From positions 1-64,000 of the forward strand of contig NZ_QVMK01000013.1 in NCBI RefSeq assembly GCF_010500995.1: DNA of 64,000 nucleotides, in the 5' to 3' direction. Below are positions 56,642 through 64,000 of the stretch, one piece after another. Positions within the stretch are counted from its first letter, which is position 1, and each line of letters opens with the position of its first letter. The position numbers and the translations under genes are program-made. The notes under the pieces were generated by a model that worked only from the letters and a program-made list of their open reading frames with translations, had not been told where the DNA came from and ran no database searches. The DNA comes from Bacteroides sp. 224 (GTDB lineage: Bacteria > Bacteroidota > Bacteroidia > Bacteroidales > Bacteroidaceae).

Positions 56642-58285
56642 TTACAATTTACAATTAATATCCAACGGCTTCAACTGCTTAAAGAAATCATTTCCTTTAT
56701 CATCTACCAGGATAAATGCCGGGAAGTTTTCCACTTCAATCTCCCAGATAGCTTCCATACCCAGTTCCGGATATTCCAGACATTCTACCTTCTTAATATT
56801 ATTTTGTGCAAGGATCGCAGCCGGACCACCAATACTTCCCAGATAAAAACCACCATGCTTTTTACAAGCATCGGTAACTTCCTGTGCCCGATTTCCTTTG
56901 GCAATCATAATCATACTTCCGCCATTCTCCTGAAACAGATCCACATAAGAATCCATACGACCGGCAGTAGTAGGACCAAATGAACCCGAAGGCATTCCTT
57001 TCGGAGTTTTGGCAGGACCTGCATAATAGATCGGATGATCTTTGATATACTGTGGTAAACCTTCTCCCCTATCCAGACGCTCTTTCAGTTTAGCATGAGC
57101 AATGTCACGCCCTACTATGATGGTTCCGTTTAAAGACAAACGAGTAGAAACCGGATATTTGGTTAATTCTTTCAAGATATCCGTCATGGGTTGATTCAGG
57201 TTGATTTTTACGGCATCACCCTCGCCTGCATTACGGAGTTCTTCCGGAATGTATTTGCCCGGATTCTCTTCCAGTTTCTCAATCCAGATTCCGTCTTTAT
57301 TGATTTTGGCTTTAATATTACGGTCGGCAGAGCAAGATACGCCCATACCTACGGGGCAAGAAGCACCGTGACGTGGCAAACGAACGATACGAATATCATG
57401 GGCAAAGTATTTACCGCCGAATTGAGCACCGAGTCCCATTCTTTGAGCTTCGCAAAGTACTTGCTTTTCGAGTTCAACATCGCGGAATGCTTGTCCACCT
57501 TCGTTTCCTTCTGTTGGTAGATTATCGTAATACTTGGCAGAAGCCAGCTTCACTGTTTTCAGGTTGGTTTCGGCAGAAGTACCTCCAATTACAAAGGCAA
57601 TATGATAAGGAGGACAGGCTGCTGTACCCAGCGTCTTCATTTTCTCTACTAAGTAAGGAACCAATTTGGCAGGATTCAGCAATGCCTTGGTTTCCTGATA
57701 TAAATACGTTTTATTAGCAGATCCACCACCTTTGGCAATACACAGGAATTTATATTCGGCTCCTTGCGTAGCATAAAGATCTATCTGAGCAGGAAGATTA
57801 CAACCGGTATTTTTCTCATCGTACATATTTAAAGGTACATTCTGAGAGTAACGCAAGTTCTCTTCGGTATATGTTTTATAAACTCCTTTAGAAAGTGCTT
57901 CTTCATCACAACCGTCTGTCCAAACTTGTTGACCTTTCTTTCCTGTAATGATGGCAGTACCGGTATCCTGGCAGAAAGGAAGTTTTCCCTTAGCAGACAC
58001 TTCTGCATTACGCAGGAAAGTTAATGCTACATATTTATCGTTTTCGCTTGCTTCCGGATCGGAAAGTATTTTAGCCACCTGTTGTTGGTGTTCAGGACGA
58101 AGCATAAAAGCCACATCACGAAAAGCGGCGTTGGCCATTGCAGTGAGTCCTTCGGTCTCTACTTTCAGAATTTCTTTACCTTCAAACTCGCTTACAGAAA
58201 CATAATCTTTGGTAAGCAGATAATACTCGGTAGTATCTTTACCCATTGGAAAGGGTTCCTGATACTTAAACGGAGGTGTTGCCAT
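56642..58285 (-). CDS. Class I (iron-sulfur) fumarate hydratase
   Basis: 547 residues, the length of E. coli FumA/FumB. It interconverts fumarate and malate in the cytoplasm; in Bacteroides it works mainly in the reductive direction towards succinate. The three expected ligands of the oxygen-sensitive 4Fe-4S cluster are present at Cys105 (PFCQDTGT), Cys224 (TAACPP) and Cys318 (GVSCSADRN). It is a single-gene unit with its own terminator. FumA and FumB cannot be told apart from this. Confidence 0.96.
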   Translation of the reverse strand: MATPPFKYQEPFPMGKDTTEYYLLTKDYVSVSEFEGKEILKVETEGLTAMANAAFRDVAFMLRPEHQQQVAKILSDPEASENDKYVALTFLRNAEVSAKGKLPFCQDTGTAIITGKKGQQVWTDGCDEEALSKGVYKTYTEENLRYSQNVPLNMYDEKNTGCNLPAQIDLYATQGAEYKFLCIAKGGGSANKTYLYQETKALLNPAKLVPYLVEKMKTLGTAACPPYHIAFVIGGTSAETNLKTVKLASAKYYDNLPTEGNEGGQAFRDVELEKQVLCEAQRMGLGAQFGGKYFAHDIRIVRLPRHGASCPVGMGVSCSADRNIKAKINKDGIWIEKLEENPGKYIPEELRNAGEGDAVKINLNQPMTDILKELTKYPVSTRLSLNGTIIVGRDIAHAKLKERLDRGEGLPQYIKDHPIYYAGPAKTPKGMPSGSFGPTTAGRMDSYVDLFQENGGSMIMIAKGNRAQEVTDACKKHGGFYLGSIGGPAAILAQNNIKKVECLEYPELGMEAIWEIEVENFPAFILVDDKGNDFFKQLKPLDINCKL

Positions 58286-58322
58286 ATCTTTTAATTTATT
58301 ACGTAATTGTTAGTTAGAGGGA

Positions 58323-58330
58323 CAAAGTTA
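58323..58330 (-). promoter_or_regulatory. Candidate -7 element of the fumarase gene
   Basis: Minus-strand TAACTTTG, 37 bp before the start codon; same octamer as in front of the response regulator and the 10121 operon. No -33 element found. Confidence 0.45.
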
Positions 58331-58398
58331 AGAATATTAAAAGAAGAAAAAGAAGATTGAGAGGGAGATTAACGCGGATTAACGCAGAAAAAATACAG

Positions 58399-58722
58399 GT
58401 TACACAGAGATTTTTTTGCCAAAACCTAACGCACCTAACGCACTTGGGGTTTATCTCACTGTATATTAAATACTTAAAGTGCGTTAGGTAGGCAAAAACA
58501 CCTAACGCACCAATCACGCACCTAACGCGGCATCAAAATACGAAAACACAGAAAATGTTTCACAATCAAATTCATTACACACATAACAAATGATTGTGCA
58601 TACTAAAAAGACGAAAGAAATATTGGCTATTTTTTGAAAGACAACTCATTGAGGTTCAAAGCACCCGGATCTTTCACTCTAAAACACCCGGGTGTTTTGA
58701 CTCGAAAGACCCGGGTGTTTTA
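58399..58722 (-). repeat. 324-bp non-coding repeat, copy B
   Basis: The inverted copy of 34203-34526. On the plus strand the GCGTTAGG hairpins come first (58410-58530) and the CCCGGG palindromes last (58670-58720). The best-kept parts are the GCGTTAGG block, the CTTTTTAGTAT word and the CCCGGG cluster. It lies between fumarase and the 3' end of the DUF4954 gene. The bases between 58286 and 58398 hold the fumarase promoter and CAGATTA-type words. Confidence 0.85.
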
Positions 58723-58739
58723 TCCTATATGAAAGTTCT

Positions 58740-60731
58740 TTAAGATTGAAGAAGAGTCATTCTTTCAATCAATTCATTACCTAATGCCGTTTTCTCATCA
58801 ATGTGTTTTAATACGGCAGTAACAAACGGATTGCTTTCAAAGTCGCCACGCACATATTCAAAGTCAAGTTTCATGTCGTCGCGAGAGCCATCTGCTCCGA
58901 AACCGGTCATGGAGGAAAGGGAGAATTCTTTACGGGCATCTTCATACACTAACTTATCAAGACCTACCACAGCATCCTTCCACATATTCACAATATGAAT
59001 AATATCTTGCGCAGTGATTGCCTCCGGATCTATTCCGTAAAACTCTTGTATTTTGTTATAAGCCCAGGTCCATTCGTACGTATAATAGTTTTTATGCATC
59101 CTCTCGAAGCTTTCGTTGATGCAACGCAAACGATTAATTTCGCCACTTTCAATACCACACATCAGTTTATCAATCTCGCTTTTGGGAGCTATCAGTCCTG
59201 AGATATCTACCCACTCTCCTACTCCAATTTCCGTATCGGGTTTCAGGCGTTGACGTATTTCTTCATTACTTTTAAACTGAATACCTTCCAGACGTTTGAT
59301 AATGGAGTTGCCGAGAAATTTTTGAATGCCTGTTTCGTACATTTTCAGTCCCCGGTTTAGCGAAGAGCTTTTTATCTTGGTGCTCTGATACGAATAGAGT
59401 TCTGAAATCTCGCCCGATACCCGTTTAAGGTCTTTCAAGATAGAACGTCCTTTAAACATCTTTTGAATGGTATACGGACTAAGAAGGTTGTAGTTGATAA
59501 AGTCTAACTTATTAGGATCGGTACGTTTATCGCGCTTCGGCCATTTTTGGGCATCACGAATTGTTCCCACACTGCGCAAATTAACTCCCGGCACCAGATA
59601 GGTAGTATCCGATTGTTCTATTAAATAAGAGAAAGGCAGGTTAGAGGTATCGGCATGGTGTACATGTCGCCCCATAACTAAAGAGAAAGCTCCTACGCGC
59701 GCCGGCCAAAGTATATAAGAATCGGAAGTGGTTTTGGCTCCCCGTTCCATCGTTCCCTGATGAATAGGACCTAACTTATACATGTGGTTACTTTGGTTAG
59801 AGCCTGAGCCTGCATTCATAAAAGAAAACATACCGGCAATCAGCAACGTAGATTTATGATGGGTTACGGTATAAGGCCCGGCAAAAATAGCACAGGCTTC
59901 GCCATTCTCTCCCTGGCAATTACTAAAGAATAATGAATCGGAAGCAGAATAATTGTGCCCCAAGCGACAAGCCTGACCAACGAAGCAACGCGTAAGCACC
60001 GTTCCGTCGTCAACATGCGAACCGGAAGAAATAATAAAGTCCTCGCAAATTACGCTATAACCTATATGTACGGGAGCTTCTTTATTACTATTGATGCTTC
60101 CGTTCTCTAAACGGCATGTACCTTCTATGTGACAAAAATCGCCAATTTTCACATTTTTAATGGCACCTGCATTGATAATCATAACATGATTGCCGATGGT
60201 TCCGGTTGATGATGCATATTTATTGGAATAGTAGTCCGTAATTTCCCGTATACGGTTAATTAACTCGGGACGATGCCGATACAACGCTTGTATATAGGCT
60301 TGATGAGCACATAACTTATCATTAATCAATACTTCGCGACCACCGGTTTCATTCAGTACGGATACTTCTACCCCGTTGCCAAACTTACTGATGCCATCTA
60401 CCATAATGATATCTACATTCTCAATAAATGTATGATCGCCTATTACATAATTAGCAATGTAATTCTGAATGTTTTCTATGCGGCAGTTGTCTCCCAGGGT
60501 AACATTATGTAAGGTAACATGGCGTAGCCCGGCATGCTTCTTAATTCCCCCGGGCAGTGTGAACTCCGTAAGGAAAGCACCCAACTTTACCTCTCCCGAG
60601 AAACGGGTATGGTGTATATACTCGGTATCAAAGTTTTCTGTAACCCATACCTTTTCCCAATTATCAGCCAGGCACGACTGAGCTTTTAACTGAAGAATCT
60701 CTCCTTCAGTTAAATTCCGATACGTTTTCAT
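58740..60731 (-). CDS. DUF4954-family left-handed beta-helix protein
   Basis: 663 residues. The first 400 or so are rich in hexapeptide-type turns ([LIV]GxxxxI, for example VTLGDNCRIENIQNYI, VKIGDFCHIEGTCRLENGSI, VHIGYSVICEDFIISSGSHV), the fold of sugar-nucleotide acyltransferases and related enzymes. The C-terminal 240 residues are helical. The family is common in Bacteroidetes and its function is, as far as I know, not established; an acyl- or nucleotidyltransferase-like role is an inference. It lies 12 bp after hflX and is probably transcribed with it. Confidence 0.8.
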   Translation of the reverse strand: MKTYRNLTEGEILQLKAQSCLADNWEKVWVTENFDTEYIHHTRFSGEVKLGAFLTEFTLPGGIKKHAGLRHVTLHNVTLGDNCRIENIQNYIANYVIGDHTFIENVDIIMVDGISKFGNGVEVSVLNETGGREVLINDKLCAHQAYIQALYRHRPELINRIREITDYYSNKYASSTGTIGNHVMIINAGAIKNVKIGDFCHIEGTCRLENGSINSNKEAPVHIGYSVICEDFIISSGSHVDDGTVLTRCFVGQACRLGHNYSASDSLFFSNCQGENGEACAIFAGPYTVTHHKSTLLIAGMFSFMNAGSGSNQSNHMYKLGPIHQGTMERGAKTTSDSYILWPARVGAFSLVMGRHVHHADTSNLPFSYLIEQSDTTYLVPGVNLRSVGTIRDAQKWPKRDKRTDPNKLDFINYNLLSPYTIQKMFKGRSILKDLKRVSGEISELYSYQSTKIKSSSLNRGLKMYETGIQKFLGNSIIKRLEGIQFKSNEEIRQRLKPDTEIGVGEWVDISGLIAPKSEIDKLMCGIESGEINRLRCINESFERMHKNYYTYEWTWAYNKIQEFYGIDPEAITAQDIIHIVNMWKDAVVGLDKLVYEDARKEFSLSSMTGFGADGSRDDMKLDFEYVRGDFESNPFVTAVLKHIDEKTALGNELIERMTLLQS

Positions 60732-60743
60732 GTTTGCTATCTT

Positions 60744-61991
60744 TTAATCATTTTCTTCGTCACCGTCGTAGGTCTGATAAAGAAAATCATTATAAGGGAA
60801 GCGTTGTACATGCAATTCTTTTACTTTTTGATAAACCACACTCTTCATTTCCTCTATATTGATTTTCTCGCGGGCGGAGATAAAGAGACAATTGTCTTCC
60901 ATCTTAGCCATCCACGTTTTCATCAGTTCTTCGAGTGTTAAGTTTTCTTTGGTTCGGGGGGTAAGGTCGTCTTCGGCCTTTTCTATATAAGAATAAGCAT
61001 CTATTTTGTTAAATATAAGTATACTTGGTTTGCCGGCACTGTCAATATCTGCCAATGTTTTGTTTACTACTTCGATTTGTTCTTCGAAAGCAGGGTGAGA
61101 GATATCTACAATATGAAGCAGTAAATCAGCTTCGCGTACTTCATCGAGTGTCGATTTAAAGGATTCTACCAATCCTGTCGGGAGTTTGCGGATAAACCCA
61201 ACTGTATCAGACAGTAAGAAAGGAAGATTATCTATAATTACTTTACGCACAGTAGTATCGAGCGTAGCAAAGAGTTTATTCTCTGCAAAAACTTCGCTTT
61301 TAGCAAGGAGGTTCATCAACGTAGATTTACCTACATTGGTGTATCCTACCAACGCCACACGCATCATGCGTCCTCTGTTTCTTCGTTGGGTAGACATTTG
61401 CTTATCAATTTCTTTCAATCTTTCTTTCAGCAATGTCATACGGGTAAGAATGATACGGCGGTCCATTTCCAACTGCGTTTCACCCGGTCCGCGAAGACCT
61501 ACGGAACCACCCTTGGCACTACCCGATCCACCCCCTTGGCGTTCCAAGTGAGTCCACAAACGTTTCAATCGGGGGAGCATATATTGATATTGAGCCAATT
61601 CCACCTGTGTTTTGGCATGGGCCGTTTGGGCACGCATGGCAAAGATATCGAGAATGAGCGAAGTTCTATCTAATATTTTGATTTTCAGTTCCGCTTCAAT
61701 ATTGCGCAACTGTTTGGGAGAAAGTTCATCATCAAATATCACCATCCCCACTTCATATTCATCTACATATTCTTTAATTTCCTGCAACTTACCCTTACCC
61801 ACGTATGTAACGGGGTGTGCATAATCCAGTTTTTGGGTGAAACTTTTCACAACTTCAACCCCGGCTGTCTCAGCCAGAAAGTCAAGTTCGTCCAGATACT
61901 CGGCGGTTTTTCGTTCATCCTGATTCTGGGTAATGAGAGCCACGAGTACGGCAGTTTCGGTTTGAGATTCGGAGATGATAAATTCTTTCAT
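60744..61991 (-). CDS. hflX: GTPase HflX
   Basis: 415 residues. The HflX-specific N-terminal domain (about 1-180) ends in the glycine-rich GGGSGSAKGGSVGLRGPGET region. The GTPase domain has G1 GYTNVGKST, G3 DTVGFI and G4 NKID. HflX binds the 50S subunit and splits stalled ribosomes, for example after heat stress. The family length is normal. A minus-strand TATATTTG at 62024-62017 is a likely -7 element. DUF4954 follows after 12 bp. Confidence 0.96.
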   Translation of the reverse strand: MKEFIISESQTETAVLVALITQNQDERKTAEYLDELDFLAETAGVEVVKSFTQKLDYAHPVTYVGKGKLQEIKEYVDEYEVGMVIFDDELSPKQLRNIEAELKIKILDRTSLILDIFAMRAQTAHAKTQVELAQYQYMLPRLKRLWTHLERQGGGSGSAKGGSVGLRGPGETQLEMDRRIILTRMTLLKERLKEIDKQMSTQRRNRGRMMRVALVGYTNVGKSTLMNLLAKSEVFAENKLFATLDTTVRKVIIDNLPFLLSDTVGFIRKLPTGLVESFKSTLDEVREADLLLHIVDISHPAFEEQIEVVNKTLADIDSAGKPSILIFNKIDAYSYIEKAEDDLTPRTKENLTLEELMKTWMAKMEDNCLFISAREKINIEEMKSVVYQKVKELHVQRFPYNDFLYQTYDGDEEND

Positions 61992-62016
61992 TGAATGTTT
62001 GGGTTATTAACGGAGA

Positions 62017-62024
62017 CAAATATA
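62017..62024 (-). promoter_or_regulatory. Candidate -7 element of hflX
   Basis: Minus-strand TATATTTG, 25 bp before the hflX start codon. No clear -33 element. Confidence 0.5.
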
Positions 62025-62064
62025 AGAATAGAATATGAAAAGAGGAATAATAGAAAACAGTTTC

Positions 62065-62754
62065 TTATAAATAATCTTTTATTTCTATCAATTCCTCAAC
62101 CACATAATCGGAATTGAATTTGTCTTTTCGTTTTGCATAATTATAATAAATATGCTTCATCCCTACCCCTTTGGCTCCTACAATATCCGCTTCCCAGCTA
62201 TCTCCTATCATAATGCTTTCTTTTAGTTCGGATTGAGTAGCAGATAAAGCAAAATGAAAAATCTCCGGATAAGGTTTCATGACACCCAAATCTTCCGAGA
62301 GAATTATTTTCTTAAAATAATGATTGATACCGGAAGCAGCCATCTTCTTAGCCTGAAGTTCTCGGAAACCATTGGATAGAATATACAGATTATAGGTTGG
62401 GGAAAGATATTCTAAGATTTCTTTAGCATAAGGCATTAACTTTTTCTTGGTTGGTACTACAGAAAAGAAATTATCCGAATACCTTTGAGCCAACTCCGGA
62501 TTATCAACTCCCACAGCCTGAAGCGGATATAAAAAACGTTGTTTATTTAATTCTACTTTAGTTATTTCACCCTTTCCATATAGCACCCATAGCTCAGTGT
62601 TTCTTTGTTGGTAAAGGGTATAAAACTGATTGAAAGAGTCAAAGTATTGTTCAAAATGATGTTGATGATACATTTCCTCAAAAGTATCGCGGGCATTATC
62701 GGAAAAAGCCCAAAGGGTATCGTCTAAGTCGAAAAATATATTTTTGTATTTCAC
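62065..62754 (-). CDS. yjjG: HAD-family nucleotidase, YjjG type
   Basis: 229 residues. HAD motif I is FFDLDDTLWAF with nucleophile Asp9 and acid/base Asp11; motif II is the Ser in LSNGF; motif III/IV is KPYPEIF and MIGDSWEADIVGA. YjjG-type enzymes hydrolyse non-canonical pyrimidine nucleotides such as 5-substituted dUMP and protect the nucleotide pool. The fit to YjjG is good from LSNGFRELQAKKM and the length, but a related HAD phosphatase cannot be ruled out. Confidence 0.85.
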   Translation of the reverse strand: MKYKNIFFDLDDTLWAFSDNARDTFEEMYHQHHFEQYFDSFNQFYTLYQQRNTELWVLYGKGEITKVELNKQRFLYPLQAVGVDNPELAQRYSDNFFSVVPTKKKLMPYAKEILEYLSPTYNLYILSNGFRELQAKKMAASGINHYFKKIILSEDLGVMKPYPEIFHFALSATQSELKESIMIGDSWEADIVGAKGVGMKHIYYNYAKRKDKFNSDYVVEELIEIKDYL

Positions 62755-62762
62755 GGGATTGG

Positions 62763-62813
62763 GAGATAGGAGTTAGTAGTCAGTAGTTAGGAGCTAGGAG
62801 TTAGTAGATAGAA
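62763..62813. repeat. TAGTTAG-rich simple repeat
   Basis: A run of GAGTTAGTAGTCAGTAG-like words just upstream of the nucleotidase start. It resembles the arms of the inverted repeat at 9119-9232, so the word family occurs at least twice in the window. Confidence 0.6.
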
Positions 62814-62815
62814 TG

Positions 62816-62865
62816 AAAAAAAGAACAGGTGTGTCAACGCTATCATCTATTGTCGACACACCTGT
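62816..62865 (-). terminator. Terminator of the coiled-coil lipoprotein gene
   Basis: ACAGGTGTGTC and GACACACCTGT (62825-62835 and 62855-62865) form an 11-bp stem with a 19-base loop. On the minus strand TTCTTTTTTTC follows. Confidence 0.8.
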
Positions 62866-62884
62866 GGTTTCGTTTATCAAGATA

Positions 62885-63739
62885 TTATCTAACCTGTATC
62901 ACTAAGTATTTAGAAATACTCCAGAATTCTGTAGGATTGGAGATTTTCAAAGTGAGTTCTTTTTTATCATCTTCTTCAAGAGTATATGTTCCTTTCGGAT
63001 GATTAGTTAAAAGTTCTGCACGTTTTGAGTACAACTTAATTTCCTTAGTAGTACGGATATCTATTTGTGTGAAATAGTTTTTATTGAAGTCAGCGCTCTT
63101 CAACACATCGCCACTTTGAACAATCTTTTGTTCTTTCAGTTCGGCTTTTGTTCCAAACACAAACCATGCTGTATTGATTTTTCTATCTTGTTCGGCAACA
63201 GTTCTTGCTTTGGCTTCGTTTTCAGCTTCCAACGTTTCTTTATCAGCAGATAATCCGCTTACAGCAGCATCTAACTCTTGAATACGAATATTTTTGGATG
63301 CAAGTTCTGCTTGCAACTCCTCAATACGTTTAGTTTTGGCTTTTAATTCTTCGGTTAAAGACGCAATTGCCTTTTTCAGTTGAGAAGAATTTGTATTACT
63401 GGCCTTCAATTGCTCTTGCAGTTTAGCAATCTGTGCTCTATTGTCGGCCATTGTTTTAGTGATAAACTCAATATCAGCCGCAATTTGCTGCTTAGCTGTA
63501 GCTGCATTTTCCGAGATGGTGCCACGTTGTAAATCCACACGACTCTCGGCGGCACTAATTTGGCGGAATCCTTCCTGAACAGCATTGAAAGTACTCATCA
63601 TTTCATCCAACTCTGCGTCGCGCTGCGATAATGCTGTAGAGAGTGAGTCTCTTTCTTCCTGCAATTTCTTTTTACCTGTTATACTATCGCATGATATCAA
63701 CAAGGTCATACATACTAGTAAAAGTCCTAACTTCTTCAT
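62885..63739 (-). CDS. Coiled-coil lipoprotein of unknown function
   Basis: 284 residues. A lipoprotein signal ends LISC (Cys17). Residues about 25-190 are one long coiled coil with heptads rich in Leu, Ala, Glu and Lys (LKKAIASLTEELKAKTKRIE; LASKNIRIQELDAAVSGL). A small globular C-terminal domain of about 90 residues (WFVFGTKAELKEQKIV to the end) is beta-rich. It is probably an envelope spacer or scaffold. I know no function. It ends in a terminator and follows rsmI on the same strand after a 22-bp gap. Confidence 0.75.
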   Translation of the reverse strand: MKKLGLLLVCMTLLISCDSITGKKKLQEERDSLSTALSQRDAELDEMMSTFNAVQEGFRQISAAESRVDLQRGTISENAATAKQQIAADIEFITKTMADNRAQIAKLQEQLKASNTNSSQLKKAIASLTEELKAKTKRIEELQAELASKNIRIQELDAAVSGLSADKETLEAENEAKARTVAEQDRKINTAWFVFGTKAELKEQKIVQSGDVLKSADFNKNYFTQIDIRTTKEIKLYSKRAELLTNHPKGTYTLEEDDKKELTLKISNPTEFWSISKYLVIQVR

Positions 63740-63761
63740 AAATAAAAGTTTTAAATTAAAG

Positions 63762-64000
63762 TTATTTTAATTCGTCTATTCCTGCTAATACAATAACAAT
63801 TTCACCTCTGGGATCAACAGCCGTAAAGTGCTGTATAACCTCTTCAAGTGTTCCACGAATTGTTTCTTCGTGCAATTTAGAAATTTCCCGCGAAACTGCA
63901 ACATCTCTTCCACTCCCAAAATACTCGGAAAACTGAATTAATGTTTTCAGCAAACGGTGAGGAGACTCGTAAAAGACCATGGTTCTTCGCTCTTCCACTA
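63762..64000 (-). CDS. rsmI: 16S rRNA 2'-O-methyltransferase RsmI (C-terminal part)
   Basis: The last 79 or so codons of a gene that runs out of the window at 64000. The sequence RTMVFYESPHRLLKTL and then REISKLHEE and RGEIVIVLAG are typical of RsmI (SAM-dependent tetrapyrrole-methylase fold), which methylates the 2' oxygen of C1402 in 16S rRNA. The true start and the SAM-binding N-terminal half are outside the window; the first Met seen inside is not a start. Confidence 0.92.
   Translation of the reverse strand, partial: VEERRTMVFYESPHRLLKTLIQFSEYFGSGRDVAVSREISKLHEETIRGTLEEVIQHFTAVDPRGEIVIVLAGIDELK

Noticed and set aside
61186..61551. Plus-strand 121-residue gene
   Set aside because: Antisense to the conserved GTPase domain of hflX; explained by codon use of that gene.

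Overview
The window is chromosomal DNA from a member of the Bacteroidales, most likely Bacteroides or a close relative. The evidence is a SusC/SusD pair with satellite lipoproteins, IPT/TIG and DUF4998/DUF5000-type surface lipoproteins, promoters of the Bacteroidetes TAnnTTTG type instead of -35/-10 boxes, few Shine-Dalgarno sequences, an M56/TonB antirepressor with a BlaI regulator, and a DUF4954 protein. I see no phage genes, integrases, transposases, tRNAs, rRNAs or CRISPR array.

Layout. 1-2.5 kb: a GC-rich stem-loop repeat, the remains of a SusD gene and two IPT/TIG lipoproteins, read as an eroding polysaccharide utilisation locus (PUL). 2.5-4.5 kb: a 23-bp tandem array with changing palindromes, then peroxide defence (ahpC and a PerR-like Fur protein). 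4.5-7.7 kb: BlaI-type repressor, M56 antirepressor with two TonB C-terminal modules, and a secreted protein with two more. 7.8-10.1 kb: creD behind a small winged-helix regulator and a membrane protein. 10.3-23.6 kb: a nine-gene operon built around two tubulin/FtsZ-like GTPase-fold proteins, facing an orphan NarL-type response regulator. 23.6-34 kb: pbpC, a giant alpha-2-macroglobulin lipoprotein, rsgA and a shortened AAA-ATPase. 34.6-41.2 kb: an RND efflux operon with a pectate lyase as its last gene. 41.3-56.4 kb: a PUL with an acetylesterase broken by one in-frame stop, SusC, SusD, two binding lipoproteins, GH95 and GH3. 56.6-64 kb: housekeeping genes (class I fumarase, DUF4954, hflX, a HAD nucleotidase, a coiled-coil lipoprotein, partial rsmI).

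The best candidate for an undescribed system is the 10.3-22.7 kb operon. Its two large cytoplasmic proteins are paralogues with the tubulin-type glycine loop. In one the loop is canonical (GGGTGSG); in the other it is changed to AGGVGSG and about 150 C-terminal residues are missing, so they may be an active/inactive pair. They are followed by a zinc-ribbon/membrane/Ig/MORN-like protein, and accompanied by a three-helix membrane protein and five secreted proteins that I do not recognise. Gaps are mostly under 50 bp, an intrinsic terminator closes the unit, and a perfect 16-bp palindrome sits between it and the divergent response regulator. The layout suggests a cytoplasmic polymer or GTPase switch connected to the cell envelope.

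The second notable structure is a 324-bp non-coding repeat present as two inverted copies 24 kb apart (34203-34526 and 58399-58722), each with CCCGGG palindromes at one end and GCGTTAGG hairpins at the other. Product calls come from reading motifs by eye; no database search was run.
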